Below, one piece after another: positions 34,598-42,934 of a stretch of 64,000 nt of DNA. Under the pieces are notes generated by a model, which saw nothing but the letters and a program-made list of their open reading frames with translations, ran no database searches and was not told where the DNA came from. Position 1 is the stretch's first letter, and each line of letters begins with the position of its first letter. A program made the translations under genes and the position numbers. The DNA lies in the NCBI GenBank assembly GCA_036651815.1, contig JAVVXB010000001.1, forward strand, positions 1 to 64,000. Reading direction: 5' to 3'. The stretch comes from JAVVXB01 sp036651815. Lineage in GTDB: Bacteria > Bacillota > Clostridia > Christensenellales > CAG-138.

Positions 34598-34873
34598 ATT
34601 GGTTTGTCCACTATCCGCCAATAGTTGGGGTATTGAAAAGCCAACTTTTTACTAAAGATTGAGATATACGAAAAAAGAGAAGCATGATGTTTCAATAGTT
34701 AGCAGACCGAAGCTACAATACTACAACCTACAAGAACGGAGAAGAAACCATGTGTAAAGGTCAATTGACCATAAAGCTGACTTCTTTGTCAATCGTGGAC
34801 AGAAAGTGTTACCATGGCCAGTGACAATGCTGTGGGACTCGGAAGAATCAGAACAATGCGTGTGTATGATAAC
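34598..34873. other. Intergenic sequence, nothing identified
   Basis: No gene, RNA or repeat with clear support. A 12-bp palindrome GGTCAATTGACC lies near 34757. Confidence 0.3.
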
Positions 34874-35026
34874 GCGGATATGCGTCAAAATTCTCCAGCA
34901 AGTGCATGGCGTTTTGCTATTATTTATTTTGAATTCATGGAGTTGCTTCCTGTAGACTCACTAAATTACCGTCTGAGCTGATAAAAAATTACTCAAAACC
35001 GAAAAACCTTATTCAAATATGCCCTG
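34874..35026 (+). repeat. Dispersed intergenic element, copy 3 (about 153 bp)
   Basis: The left end GGATATGCGTCAAAATTCTC followed by GGCGTTTTGC, and the right part CCTGTAGACTCACTAAATTA through CAAAACCG and ATTCAAATATGCCCTGG, match the other copies. A second right-end-like sequence (CCTTTCAAAACATGCCAATG) follows at 35035-35053, suggesting a nested or duplicated end. Confidence 0.5.
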
Positions 35027-35053
35027 GGTTCGCCCCTTTCAAAACATGCCAAT

Positions 35054-35325
35054 GAAAACGGCTAGCGCTAACCTTCATCCGTCGATGTGTATATAAGAAA
35101 GGGGGAAAATACACTGTGGGTTAAAGACTGCAGGGATTTAGTAAGTGTGACAGTAGTTTTATCACTTCTCACGTTCTACTCATTATGGTATACTATTATT
35201 ACTGATTGGAAAAAGATAAACAATTAATAAACTCGAGCTTGTCATGGCAAAGTAACTACACAATGATATGGACTTTGATCCGTATTGGTGTGCAGCTTAT
35301 TATGCCAATAGAAAGAGACTGGAAT
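35054..35325. other. Intergenic region before the GGDEF remnant
   Basis: A stretch at about 35120-35230 reads as a short hydrophobic peptide in one frame (VTVVLSLLTFYSLWYTIIT) but has no usual start codon next to its GA-rich upstream sequence. It is not called as a gene. Confidence 0.25.
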
Positions 35326-35938
35326 ATGCTAAAAAAAATACCAGCATTGGGTAGATTGCGGAAAGAAATTATCGCTTAGCACCTATATATTCCGCGTGTT
35401 TTTAACGCTCATGCTGTGCGCTTCCATTGCCAGTGTGGTTGGAAATCTCATCACGAACTTTCCGATGATTGCGAATGTAAAATGGATATTTTCGATTGGC
35501 ATGTGTATTTTTGGATATGCTCATACAGATTATCATTATATTTACAGTCATTACGACATCGATCGCGATCTTTTCGCGTCATTATCAACGGCAGCATGAA
35601 CAGTTGGTTGCGGCGAATAGTGAATTGGAAAAGCTCGCAACGGTAGACAGCCTTTCTGGGCTGTTTAACCGAAGAAAATTCCTTGAAACACTCGAGCAAA
35701 GCTTTCAAGATCAAAATTTTACAAGCTTGTATGTAATCATGATGGATATTGACCGGTTTAAACAGATCAACGATACCTACTAGGGGCATCAGGCAGGCGA
35801 CATGGCTATTCGACAATTTGCAATGCATATTAAGAACATAATTGGCGACAAGGGAAATGCAGGGCGATATGGCGGGGATGAGTTGATCATGCGAGTGAAA
35901 TTCATTTTAACACGCATAACAATGAAGATGGATGAATG
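35326..35938 (+). pseudogene. Diguanylate cyclase (GGDEF) gene, inactivated
   Basis: The reading frame changes at least twice. One frame gives transmembrane-like sequence (STYIFRVFLTLMLCASIAS, then VKWIFSIGMCIFGY). The next gives a further helix, a coiled linker (RQHEQLVAANSELEKLATVD) and the start of a GGDEF domain (SLSGLFNRRKFLETLEQSF, MMDIDRFKQINDTY). A TAG at 35781-35783 then stands between NDTY and GHQAGD, where active genes read straight through. GRYGGDEL, the active-site motif, follows, and the C-terminal third is missing. An intact gene would have made cyclic di-GMP from GTP. Several independent lesions mean it is dead. Confidence 0.8.
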
Positions 35939-35998
35939 AAGATCGCGAACGTTGTCACGCTGTAAACGGCTGGTTGGCTAAACACAGGGCAATTGGCA

Positions 35999-37603
35999 TT
36001 AGGAAATTGCCGGAGTGGGGATACCGTCTTGGATGGACGGGGTGAAAACACCCGGGTCGGGGGTAATGGTTGGCTCCACTGTTGGTGGAGACGTAGGTAT
36101 AACAGTGGGGACGATTGTGGGGATTGCGGTTGATGTTGGCGTAGGTTTAGCCGTTGGCATAGGGGTTGCGGTGGGTACGATTGGTTCGCTCGTGATTATG
36201 ACCGTCTGTGTCAATAATATATAGCCATCAGTCAGCGTTTCACCGCGCATTTTCAGCGAAATATCACAGTTTTTCAAAGAAAGTGCATTGACGACTGCCT
36301 GCGCATAATCGTCGATATAAGAACCATTTTCAGCAGCGGAATAGATTTTTTTCAGAAGGTCTGCATTTTGGATCACCATGGTAAGCACGTGCTCGCCTGC
36401 GCCAAGCCGGATGAGGTGTTGCTGGCAGTAGCGGTTATAAGCGGACATGGAATCGATCACTGCGCTTTTGGTATAGCCGAGGCTTTCATAGGTGGTGTAT
36501 TTGTCAGACGTGGAGACCACATCCTCCGTTTTGCCGTACACTTTATTATAGGTCATGGCTGTTCCTGTGCAGACAGGCAAACGTGCGCTCATTTCATCTC
36601 GCGTATGGTCGGTCGAAAACGACGCGTCCGACACATTGAAATAGGTGTAACAAAGGGTACCATAAGCAACGCCTGTTGCATCATCCCAGGAGGTGTCCAC
36701 GTTATAGTAGTCACCGTTGATGGAGACGATGTTCCAGGCGTGGCTACCGCCTGCGGCAGTACCAGTTGCATAGTAACAGGGAATGCCGATTTCCAACAGA
36801 ATGTGCTGAAATGCGCGGGAATAGCCTGCGCAGACGGACTTGCCCAATACCAACGCGCTATAAGCACTCTGGTGCATTTGTGCGGATTCGTCATAGATTA
36901 CATGATCCATCAGATAATCATGGACATATTTTTCCTTATCCACATTATTCCCGTACTGGGCTGCCCCTTGAATGATATGATTGACCACCGCGTCGAATTC
37001 GGCTTGGCTTTTGGCAAGGTTTTTCGCGGTGTCATTGAAAGAAAGCGTCAGTGTAATGGCATCGCCATTTTTCAGGTAGCCAAAACTATAGGCGGTATCT
37101 ACCCAAAAAAGTTCAGGATGATCGTTGTATACTGCACTCATAATGGTGTGCAATACGTCCTGTGTGGCACGATGGATGAGGGTGAACTGCTTATCATTCC
37201 CCTTGAGCGCATTGGAATAAACCTGATTATAGACGGCCTGCGCATCCGTGTTCAGCATGGCTCGGTAGGGATATTGATCTGCGGGGAAACGGTATTCATC
37301 GCCGGTGTTAGTTGGGGATTGTGTGTCCGACTCATTGACCGGAACACCTTCGCCGGTTAGTGGCGCATTGTCTGCACCATAGGAAATATCGGAAAGTGAC
37401 GGCATCTGCAAGTGCAAATCCTTGGTCTGTATGCCATCAACAATATACTCAACAACGCCGGCAACTTTCCCGCGAAAACTATTTCGCAGCGCAACATATT
37501 CGTCTTTAAAGATTAGGCCAAGGCCAACAATCAGCACAAACAGGCCGATATTTATAAAAAACCGGGGGGTAATTCGGCGCTTGGCAGAGCGTTTATCCTT
37601 CAT
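35999..37603 (-). CDS. Membrane-anchored transglutaminase-like protein
   Basis: The 534-residue product has a basic N-terminus, one transmembrane helix (about 15-30), an extracytoplasmic linker and a transglutaminase-like domain (about 215-320). Its papain-type triad is visible: Cys at about 256 in GKSVCAGYSRAFQHILLEIG, His at about 288 in GSHAWNIVSI and Asp at about 301 in YYNVDTSWDD. A further folded region (about 330-465) leads to a Pro/Thr-rich tail (VPTATPMPTAKPTPTST) like those spanning cell walls. The likely role is cleaving or cross-linking proteins or wall peptides outside the membrane. The triad is complete, so it should be active. It stands alone on the minus strand; a long open frame on the opposite strand is a shadow. 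Confidence 0.85.
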   Translation of the reverse strand: MKDKRSAKRRITPRFFINIGLFVLIVGLGLIFKDEYVALRNSFRGKVAGVVEYIVDGIQTKDLHLQMPSLSDISYGADNAPLTGEGVPVNESDTQSPTNTGDEYRFPADQYPYRAMLNTDAQAVYNQVYSNALKGNDKQFTLIHRATQDVLHTIMSAVYNDHPELFWVDTAYSFGYLKNGDAITLTLSFNDTAKNLAKSQAEFDAVVNHIIQGAAQYGNNVDKEKYVHDYLMDHVIYDESAQMHQSAYSALVLGKSVCAGYSRAFQHILLEIGIPCYYATGTAAGGSHAWNIVSINGDYYNVDTSWDDATGVAYGTLCYTYFNVSDASFSTDHTRDEMSARLPVCTGTAMTYNKVYGKTEDVVSTSDKYTTYESLGYTKSAVIDSMSAYNRYCQQHLIRLGAGEHVLTMVIQNADLLKKIYSAAENGSYIDDYAQAVVNALSLKNCDISLKMRGETLTDGYILLTQTVIITSEPIVPTATPMPTAKPTPTSTAIPTIVPTVIPTSPPTVEPTITPDPGVFTPSIQDGIPTPAIS

Positions 37604-37660
37604 GCACTAAGAACCCTTTCAACCATCAATCATACTACACGCAGTGTATCGAAAAAACCA

Positions 37661-37760
37661 TTGTTCTGAGAAGATTTTGTGAATTCTCCAGATAATTCAA
37701 AACAACGTTTTTGATCATCTGGTTTGCACGAGACATTGGACGGCATGTTCATGCGTAAAC
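37661..37760 (+). repeat. Possible partial dispersed element
   Basis: GTGAATTCTCCAG (37679-37691) and CGTTTTTGATCATCTGGTTTG (about 37711-37729) resemble the left half of copies 3 and 5 (GTCAAAATTCTCCAG; CGTTTTCGCTAGCTGGTTTG). No right end is found; the trmH-side terminator lies there instead. Confidence 0.3.
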
Positions 37761-37762
37761 AG

Positions 37763-37787
37763 AAAAACTCTGCGGATTATCGCAGAG
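37763..37787 (-). terminator. Intrinsic terminator of the SpoU methyltransferase gene
   Basis: On the minus strand CTCTGCG (37787-37781) pairs with CGCAGAG (37774-37768) around ATAATC, followed by TTTTT. It lies 27 bp after the stop codon. Confidence 0.85.
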
Positions 37788-37813
37788 CATCCGTTACAGA
37801 AGTGACTTGGCAT

Positions 37814-38581
37814 CTATATAAGCGGTCTGCCGATCGCAGCGCGCACAACATACAGCAACACGCCGGCCGCAACTGCGGCGTTGAGTGATTCCGTTCGTCC
37901 AAACATGGGTAGACGATACAACGTACACTGCTGCGACACCGCTTCGGAAACGCCGCTGCCCTCGCTACCGATAACCAAGACTGTACGCGAGGATAGCGGG
38001 GGCAGCTCTTCGATGCCGCGCAAATGTCCGCATAAGGCGGTATAGCCGCTCCCACGCAGTCGCGTCAGCTCGGTAGCTGCGTCTGCTTGCCATACCGGTA
38101 AATGATAAGTGGAGCCCATGGCCGCACGGATGGACTTTGGTGAAAAAGGGTCGGCGCAGGTTTGGGAAAGCAGCATGCCTACAGCGCCGAATGCATCTGC
38201 ACTACGCAGGATGGCGCCCACGTTGCCGGGATCCTGCACGCCATCCAACACCACAATCAGCCCTTCGGGGTATTGTGCCGGTGGGGTGGTATCGGGTGTA
38301 AGTACGGTGGCAGCCCAACCCTGAGGGGTTCGGCTTTCGGTGATGGATTCCAAAACACTGCGGGTGACGGTGTAAACATGGGCGTTTTCGGGAATCGGAA
38401 GATTCTCGCATGAAAGACCTTCTTCAACGAATACATCGCAGATCGGCGCACCGGAATCAATTGCGTCACGCACAAGCTTTTCGTTTTCCAACAGATGTAA
38501 TCCCTGCTCATGCCGGGCTTTGCTGCTGGTCAATGCGCGTACACGCTTGATCAATGGATTGTTTCGACTTTCAATTATCAT
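37814..38581 (-). CDS. SpoU/TrmH-family RNA 2'-O-methyltransferase
   Basis: The 255-residue product has an N-terminal SpoU substrate-binding domain (about 1-90: NPLIKRVRALTSSKARHEQGLHLLENEKLVRDAI) and the knotted SPOUT catalytic domain with its three motifs: VLDGVQDPGNVGAILRSADAFG (motif 1), VLVIGSEGSGVSE (motif 2) and LPMFGRTESLNAAVAAGVLLY (motif 3). It methylates a ribose in rRNA or tRNA using S-adenosylmethionine; the target base cannot be told from the sequence. Such genes often precede pheS in Firmicutes, but here it stands alone, transcribed leftward and ending at a terminator. Confidence 0.93.
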   Translation of the reverse strand: MIIESRNNPLIKRVRALTSSKARHEQGLHLLENEKLVRDAIDSGAPICDVFVEEGLSCENLPIPENAHVYTVTRSVLESITESRTPQGWAATVLTPDTTPPAQYPEGLIVVLDGVQDPGNVGAILRSADAFGAVGMLLSQTCADPFSPKSIRAAMGSTYHLPVWQADAATELTRLRGSGYTALCGHLRGIEELPPLSSRTVLVIGSEGSGVSEAVSQQCTLYRLPMFGRTESLNAAVAAGVLLYVVRAAIGRPLI

Positions 38582-38622
38582 AAAGTAATTATATCATATT
38601 TTCTTAGGGTTGCGATGAATTT

Positions 38623-38790
38623 CAGGGTGTGTTTTGAAATTTTCCAAAGAGCTTTCCGGGTGTATTCCTGCCACTTTTGCGGATCAAATTTTTAATTTGC
38701 TGCCAACTAATTTGAGAAGTTTCCGCTTAAACAGATGAAAAATTCAATTGAAGTCACGCGTTCCATTCAACCGCTAAACAAGTGCGCCAC
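38623..38790 (+). repeat. Dispersed intergenic element, copy 4 (about 168 bp)
   Basis: The left end CAGGGTGTGTTTTGAAATTT followed by AGAGCTTTCCGGGTG matches copy 1 (GGGATGCGTTTCAAAATTGT, AAGCGTTTTCGG). Internally, AAGTTTCCGCTTAAACAGAT matches the copy 1 segment GGATTCGCCGCTTGAGTTAA. The right end (CTAAACAAGTGCGCCA) is more diverged. It lies 42 bp upstream of the leftward methyltransferase gene. Confidence 0.45.
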
Positions 38791-39027
38791 AGTCCACGCT
38801 GAGCGCGCTTACCACCTTGAGAAAAGGGAGGGAACAGAAGGAACCCGCCAAGAAGGTCATCTCCTAGGACGCTTCTTGACGGTTAAAGTGAGAAATACGA
38901 TGTCAGTATGAATTTAGTGAGACATTCGCCCATTATGACATACGCTTTGCTACTTCGGTCAAACCGTTTTCAAAAGTTGGTCAGCCAAAAGGAAAATGGG
39001 ACAGAAGCGCAACGGAAAAGCACTGGA
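38791..39027. other. Intergenic, nothing identified
   Basis: No gene or structured element recognised between the repeat copy and the end of spoVT. Confidence 0.3.
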
Positions 39028-39582
39028 CTATTGATCCATTTGTTTTCCGAGAAACACGGAGACGGTCTCGCATGCTTTTATGGCGGATGTGTCGATGGGG
39101 ACATCCGGCTTCTGAGAAAACAGAAGCACTGCGCCGATGGAATCGCTCTGCGACACAATCGGTATGGCAATGAGCAACGAACAGATATATGCGGGGTCTT
39201 CTTCCGCAACCAAACAATAGCGCTTTTCTCCGGCTTCGGTTACGATGATGCGGCTACGGGAAGCGATTGCGTGCTCGATCTGTTCCGATACGGCTTTGCC
39301 GGTTATGTCACGACGCCCAAGGCCTGCGCAGGAAACGAACGTATCCTTATCGCAAATTGCCGCTGCCAATGAAAACGTTTGATGCAGTGAGAACGCAAGT
39401 TCCTGTGCGTTTTCCGACAGTTCGCCAATGGGCGAGTATTTTTTCAGGATGATGACTCCATCCTTATCTGTAAAGATTTCCAGTGGGTCGCCCTCGCGAA
39501 TGCGCAGCGTGCGGCGTATTTCCTTTGGGATGACTACGCGCCCCAATTCATCGATGCGGCGCACAATTCCGGTTGCTTTCAA
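39028..39582 (-). CDS. spoVT: Stage V sporulation regulator SpoVT
   Basis: The N-terminal AbrB-type swapped-hairpin DNA-binding domain (KATGIVRRIDELGRVVIPKE, then RTLRIREGDPLEIFTD) is nearly identical to known SpoVT proteins. A GAF-like domain (about 55-180) completes the 184 residues. An ATG at 39588 is only 1 base from AGGAGG (39595-39590), whereas TTG at 39582 is 7 bases away and gives the canonical start MKATGIVRRID; the TTG start is therefore chosen. SpoVT is a tetrameric regulator acting in the forespore late in sporulation under sigma-G, so its presence supports a spore-forming host. Confidence 0.93.
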   Translation of the reverse strand: MKATGIVRRIDELGRVVIPKEIRRTLRIREGDPLEIFTDKDGVIILKKYSPIGELSENAQELAFSLHQTFSLAAAICDKDTFVSCAGLGRRDITGKAVSEQIEHAIASRSRIIVTEAGEKRYCLVAEEDPAYICSLLIAIPIVSQSDSIGAVLLFSQKPDVPIDTSAIKACETVSVFLGKQMDQ

Positions 39583-39589
39583 ATCCATT

Positions 39590-39595
39590 CCTCCT
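39590..39595 (-). promoter_or_regulatory. Ribosome site that decides the spoVT start
   Basis: AGGAGG is 1 base from an ATG and 7 bases from an in-frame TTG two codons later. Spacing favours the TTG. Confidence 0.75.
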
Positions 39596-39612
39596 ATGCC
39601 ATGTCTTGCCTG

Positions 39613-40077
39613 TCATGGAAATAGTCTTTGCCTGCGGCGGTTAATTATACAAACGCTTTTTTGACGATAATTTCCATTTGAAGCGATTACATAGAAGGCA
39701 TGTCTATGAAAAAACGCGGCCATTGAATGGAACCGAGTTGAGCGTATCCAGGCGCAAGGCACAACTTTATTTTTGAGAGAAGCGGATGATTCCGCCTTGC
39801 CGGGCAGGTCGGATATTTCAAAAAAATTAAGATCGAATTTACGGATGGTTGCAAGGGCTATGATCATCGTTTCAGCCTTCTGTGCCATCGGGCTTACGGA
39901 GATACACAACGTCCAACACCCCGTATCATCCGTTTTCGAATCCCTAGTGACCATGAACCGGTGCGGTGCTTGCGGCATATCCGCAAGCCGGATATAAAAA
40001 CCGCGTTTCTGGCTTTGTGGCATGGCAACAATGGTTCGAGCGATTTTATCATGACGAGCGAGCTTAGGATTCCCCAT
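39613..40077 (-). CDS. Hypothetical protein, doubtful
   Basis: An open frame upstream of spoVT on the same strand gives 154 residues from ATG 40077 (MGNPKLARHDKIARTIVAMP); it could extend to 40152. It has no strong ribosome site, signal or known motif, and its C-terminal third is rich in His, Arg and Phe in a way unusual for real proteins. The mixed composition (a plausible first half with MIIALATIRKFDLNFFEISD) could mean eroded coding sequence. No function is proposed. Confidence 0.22.
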   Translation of the reverse strand: MGNPKLARHDKIARTIVAMPQSQKRGFYIRLADMPQAPHRFMVTRDSKTDDTGCWTLCISVSPMAQKAETMIIALATIRKFDLNFFEISDLPGKAESSASLKNKVVPCAWIRSTRFHSMAAFFHRHAFYVIASNGNYRQKSVCIINRRRQRLFP

Positions 40078-40223
40078 TTTTTCACGTTCCATAAACCACG
40101 ATGAATCACGGAGATAGCTTGTAAAATGAAGCGCGCCACCCAGTCTGCACAAAAGAATAACCCATGGGCAACCAACGTATAGAATGGAGTTGCTACGAAA
40201 ATATTCATAACGGAGGTAACACT

Positions 40224-40499
40224 ATGAGCGATTGCCATCTTATCCCATTTGAGCGAGGCCAGATACAAGAATCATTGTCAATGGGCTGTTTGCATAGAGC
40301 AATCGCTCAAGAACCAGAGAGACATCGCTCCTGCATCGACCGTGTGGTTCTCGCATACAGACGGCACAGGCTAATCTGGGAGAGACCGCACTGGTCAGCC
40401 TATTGCGTTCTTTTTTCACACGGTTTCGTAACGAACGTTTATTTACCGCACTTCTTGTGGGCATTATGCTATATTATTTACTTGAAATCTATAAGTTGA
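40224..40499 (+). CDS. Short hypothetical protein, doubtful
   Basis: ATG at 40224 has a strong ribosome site (CGGAGGT, 7 bases). The 91-residue frame (MSDCHLIPFERGQIQESLSM and onwards) has no known motif, and its second half is rich in Trp, His, Arg and Tyr, unlike normal proteins. Its end overlaps the promoter of the ArsR gene. A real start followed by an eroded or frameshifted body is possible. Confidence 0.25.
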   Translation: MSDCHLIPFERGQIQESLSMGCLHRAIAQEPERHRSCIDRVVLAYRRHRLIWERPHWSAYCVLFSHGFVTNVYLPHFLWALCYIIYLKSIS

Positions 40500-40510
40500 T
40501 GCATTATTAT
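40482..40510 (+). promoter_or_regulatory. Promoter of the ArsR-ATPase operon
   Basis: TTGAAA (40482-40487), a 17-base spacer and TATTAT (40505-40510), 32 bp before the start codon. Confidence 0.7.
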
Positions 40511-40530
40511 ATAAGCAATTATTCATATAA
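40507..40530 (+). promoter_or_regulatory. Candidate ArsR/SmtB operator
   Basis: TTATATAAG-CAATTA-TTCATATAA is an imperfect 9-6-9 inverted repeat overlapping the -10 element and transcription start. Size and AT-rich halves resemble operators of ArsR/SmtB repressors, and the repressor gene follows directly. Confidence 0.65.
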
Positions 40531-40542
40531 GGAGCTGTTTAT

Positions 40543-40917
40543 ATGAGCGCGAAGCAATCCATGCCCGTGTGTGAAGTCAACCATATAGATACGGAACACG
40601 AGCAGACGATTCTAAAGAGTAGTTTATCTGATAATGCGGCAGTGGATGCGGCAGAACTATTTTCCTATCTATCGGATTCTACGCGCGTACGATTGCTTTC
40701 TATGCTGGCAACTGCGGATATGTGCGTGTGTGAGATGGCGGATATTCTCAAGATGAGTCAGCCGGCAGTGTCACATCATCTGAGAATCTTGCGGCAATGC
40801 GGCATTGTAAAGTACAACAAAATTGGACAGCGCGCCGTATATTATTTGAATTTGGATGAAACGGGAGAGATCATTAAAAAACTACTGACCATCGTCTGTA
40901 GTTACGAGAAGGAGTAA
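40543..40917 (+). CDS. ArsR/SmtB-family metal-sensing repressor
   Basis: The 124-residue product has the winged-helix ArsR fold: SDSTRVRLLSMLATADMCVCEMADILKMSQPAVSHHLRILRQCGIVKYNKIGQRAVYYL in overlapping segments from about residue 44. The CVC motif (61-63) in the recognition-helix-preceding segment is the alpha-3 metal site of CadC/ArsR-type sensors; further Cys at 10 and 86 may contribute. Metal binding should release it from its operator and turn on the P-type ATPase 10 bp downstream. The sequence fits sensors of Cd, Pb or Zn best, but the metal is not determined. A dyad operator lies over its own promoter. Confidence 0.92.
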   Translation: MSAKQSMPVCEVNHIDTEHEQTILKSSLSDNAAVDAAELFSYLSDSTRVRLLSMLATADMCVCEMADILKMSQPAVSHHLRILRQCGIVKYNKIGQRAVYYLNLDETGEIIKKLLTIVCSYEKE

Positions 40918-40927
40918 ATCTTGTTTT

Positions 40928-42898
40928 ATGGGACAGAAACAATGCAATTCTGGGACGCAGGCACACAAGCACAGAGGCGGGAAAGATTGTTGCGGGTTGC
41001 AGAATGTGGGCGCGTGCAGCTGTGACCATGATCATTGCGTAGAACACAGCGACTGCGGTTGTGGAAAAGAACATGACCAAAGCGATGGATTGCGGCTAAG
41101 TTGGCAGATGTTACTGCCGCTACTGGTTGGCGGCGGATTGTTGGCTGCCGGCGCGTTTCTATCGGGGATTTTGCAAACGTGCGTTTGGATGCTGGCCTAT
41201 TTGATCGTTGGCGGAGAAATTCTGATTGGTGCGGTGCGCGGATTTGCTAAAGGGCGCTTTTTTGATGAACAGGTACTCATGAGCGTGGCAACCATCGGTG
41301 CCATCTGCCTGGGAGACTATGCGGAAGCAGTCGCTGTGATGCTATTCTACCGTGTTGGCGAAGGATTGCAGGAGATGGCGGTGGCGAGAAGCCGACAACG
41401 CATCAACGAGACGGTGGAACTGCATCCGGACAAAGCTCGCCGCATCGAAAACGGGATACAGAGCGTGGTTGCCCCCGATGAGATTGCTGTCGGTGAACAA
41501 ATATTGGTTAAGGTTGGTGAACGTGTGCCATTGGACGGCGTTGTGGCGGAGGGCGATAGTTTGTTGGATGTGTCCATGCTGACAGGCGAGCCGAAGCCGG
41601 AGCGTGTAAAGGCGGGGAGTATGGTGCTGGCTGGCAGCGTAAACACCACAGGCCAATTGATTGTACGGGTGCGTGTACCTGCATCAGAATCTTCCACAAG
41701 CCGGCTGCTACGCGCTGTCGAGGACGCGGCGAAGAACAAACCGGAGTTGGAGCGCTTTATTACGCGGTTTTCCCGCATTTATACGCCCTGCATGATTGGC
41801 GCGGCTGCGCTGGTGGCCGTGATTCCACCGTTGCTGGGGCTGGGCGCATGGTCACTCTGGATCAGCCGCGCGTTGATTTTTCTTGTGATCTCTTGTCCCT
41901 GTGCATTGGTATTAAGTATTCCGCTGACATTTTTCTGCGGACTTGCTATCGCATCCAAAAATAGTGTACTGTGCAAGGGCGCTGATGCGCTGGAGCAGCT
42001 GGTACGTGTGAAAGCGGTTGTGATGGACAAAACTGGAACGTTGAGTAAGGGCGAATTTTCGGTGCAGTCCGTGGAAACGGCCGGTTTGGAACGGGACGAA
42101 CTGCTTGCATTGGCATCTGCGCTTGAGCAGAACAGTCTGCACCCCATTGCGTTTGCGATTTCTTCTGCATCAACCCGTGGATATTTGGCGGAAAAGGTTA
42201 GCGAGATTGCCGGGCACGGCATAACGGGCGAAGTAAATGGACATCGTGTTGCGATGGGAAATGCGGCGCTGATGATGCAACAGGGTGCGGCCGTGCCGGA
42301 GCGTGCCGGTGTATTTGTGGCGGTAGACGGACAATACGTTGGATGCATTCATGTCGGGGATCAACTGCGCGACAGCGCCAAGAAAGCCGTCAATGAACTG
42401 AACGATCTGGTTGGATGCACGGTGATTCTGACCGGTGACAACGTACAGGCTGCGCAGGATGTCGGAGAGGCGTTGGGCGTGACGGAGGTATATGGCGGAT
42501 TGCTGCCGGAGGATAAGCTAGCCCAGTTGCGTAAAATTCGCACCCGGGTTGGCAATACGATGTTCGTTGGAGATGGGATTAACGATGCGCCTGTACTGGC
42601 AGGCGCGGACGTTGGGGTTGCCATGGGGCTTGGGGGAACGGAGATGGCGGCGGAAGCGGCGGATGCGTTGCTGCTCACAGATGATTTAACGAGGTTGCCG
42701 TTTGTCATTCGCGTTGCAAAAAAGACCGTAAGAACCGCGAAGCAGAATATTGGCATTGCGCTCGGTATCAAAGCGGCGGCGCTGGTTCTTGGGGTGCTGG
42801 GGATTGCAAACATGTGGGTTGCAGTGGTAGCGGATGTGGGCGCGGCCTGCATCTGCGTGCTGCATACAGTGACGCTGTTTCAACGCATAAAACGGTAA
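40928..42898 (+). CDS. Heavy-metal P1B-type ATPase (Cd/Zn/Pb class)
   Basis: The 656-residue product has the P-type ATPase core: TGEP (about 218-221), the metal-selective CPC in VISCPCALVLSIPL (about 321), phosphorylation motif DKTGTLSKG (about 367), HP in NSLHPIAFAI and hinge GDGINDAPVLAGADVG (about 547). The membrane CPC with the ArsR partner suggests export of Zn, Cd or Pb. The N-terminus lacks the usual HMA (GMxCxxC) domain; instead, residues 1-60 form a Cys/His cluster (CCGLQNVGACSCDHDHCVEH, then CGCGKEHDQ). Eight transmembrane helices are expected. It is co-transcribed with the upstream repressor. Confidence 0.94.
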   Translation: MGQKQCNSGTQAHKHRGGKDCCGLQNVGACSCDHDHCVEHSDCGCGKEHDQSDGLRLSWQMLLPLLVGGGLLAAGAFLSGILQTCVWMLAYLIVGGEILIGAVRGFAKGRFFDEQVLMSVATIGAICLGDYAEAVAVMLFYRVGEGLQEMAVARSRQRINETVELHPDKARRIENGIQSVVAPDEIAVGEQILVKVGERVPLDGVVAEGDSLLDVSMLTGEPKPERVKAGSMVLAGSVNTTGQLIVRVRVPASESSTSRLLRAVEDAAKNKPELERFITRFSRIYTPCMIGAAALVAVIPPLLGLGAWSLWISRALIFLVISCPCALVLSIPLTFFCGLAIASKNSVLCKGADALEQLVRVKAVVMDKTGTLSKGEFSVQSVETAGLERDELLALASALEQNSLHPIAFAISSASTRGYLAEKVSEIAGHGITGEVNGHRVAMGNAALMMQQGAAVPERAGVFVAVDGQYVGCIHVGDQLRDSAKKAVNELNDLVGCTVILTGDNVQAAQDVGEALGVTEVYGGLLPEDKLAQLRKIRTRVGNTMFVGDGINDAPVLAGADVGVAMGLGGTEMAAEAADALLLTDDLTRLPFVIRVAKKTVRTAKQNIGIALGIKAAALVLGVLGIANMWVAVVADVGAACICVLHTVTLFQRIKR

Positions 42899-42934
42899 AG
42901 AACCGTATACAACTGGCTTCTCTGTACAGACTAA

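Noticed and set aside
36368..37360. 330-codon open frame on the plus strand
   Set aside because: It lies wholly antisense to the transglutaminase-like gene, whose triad and membrane helix are clear, and its protein has no coherent motif.
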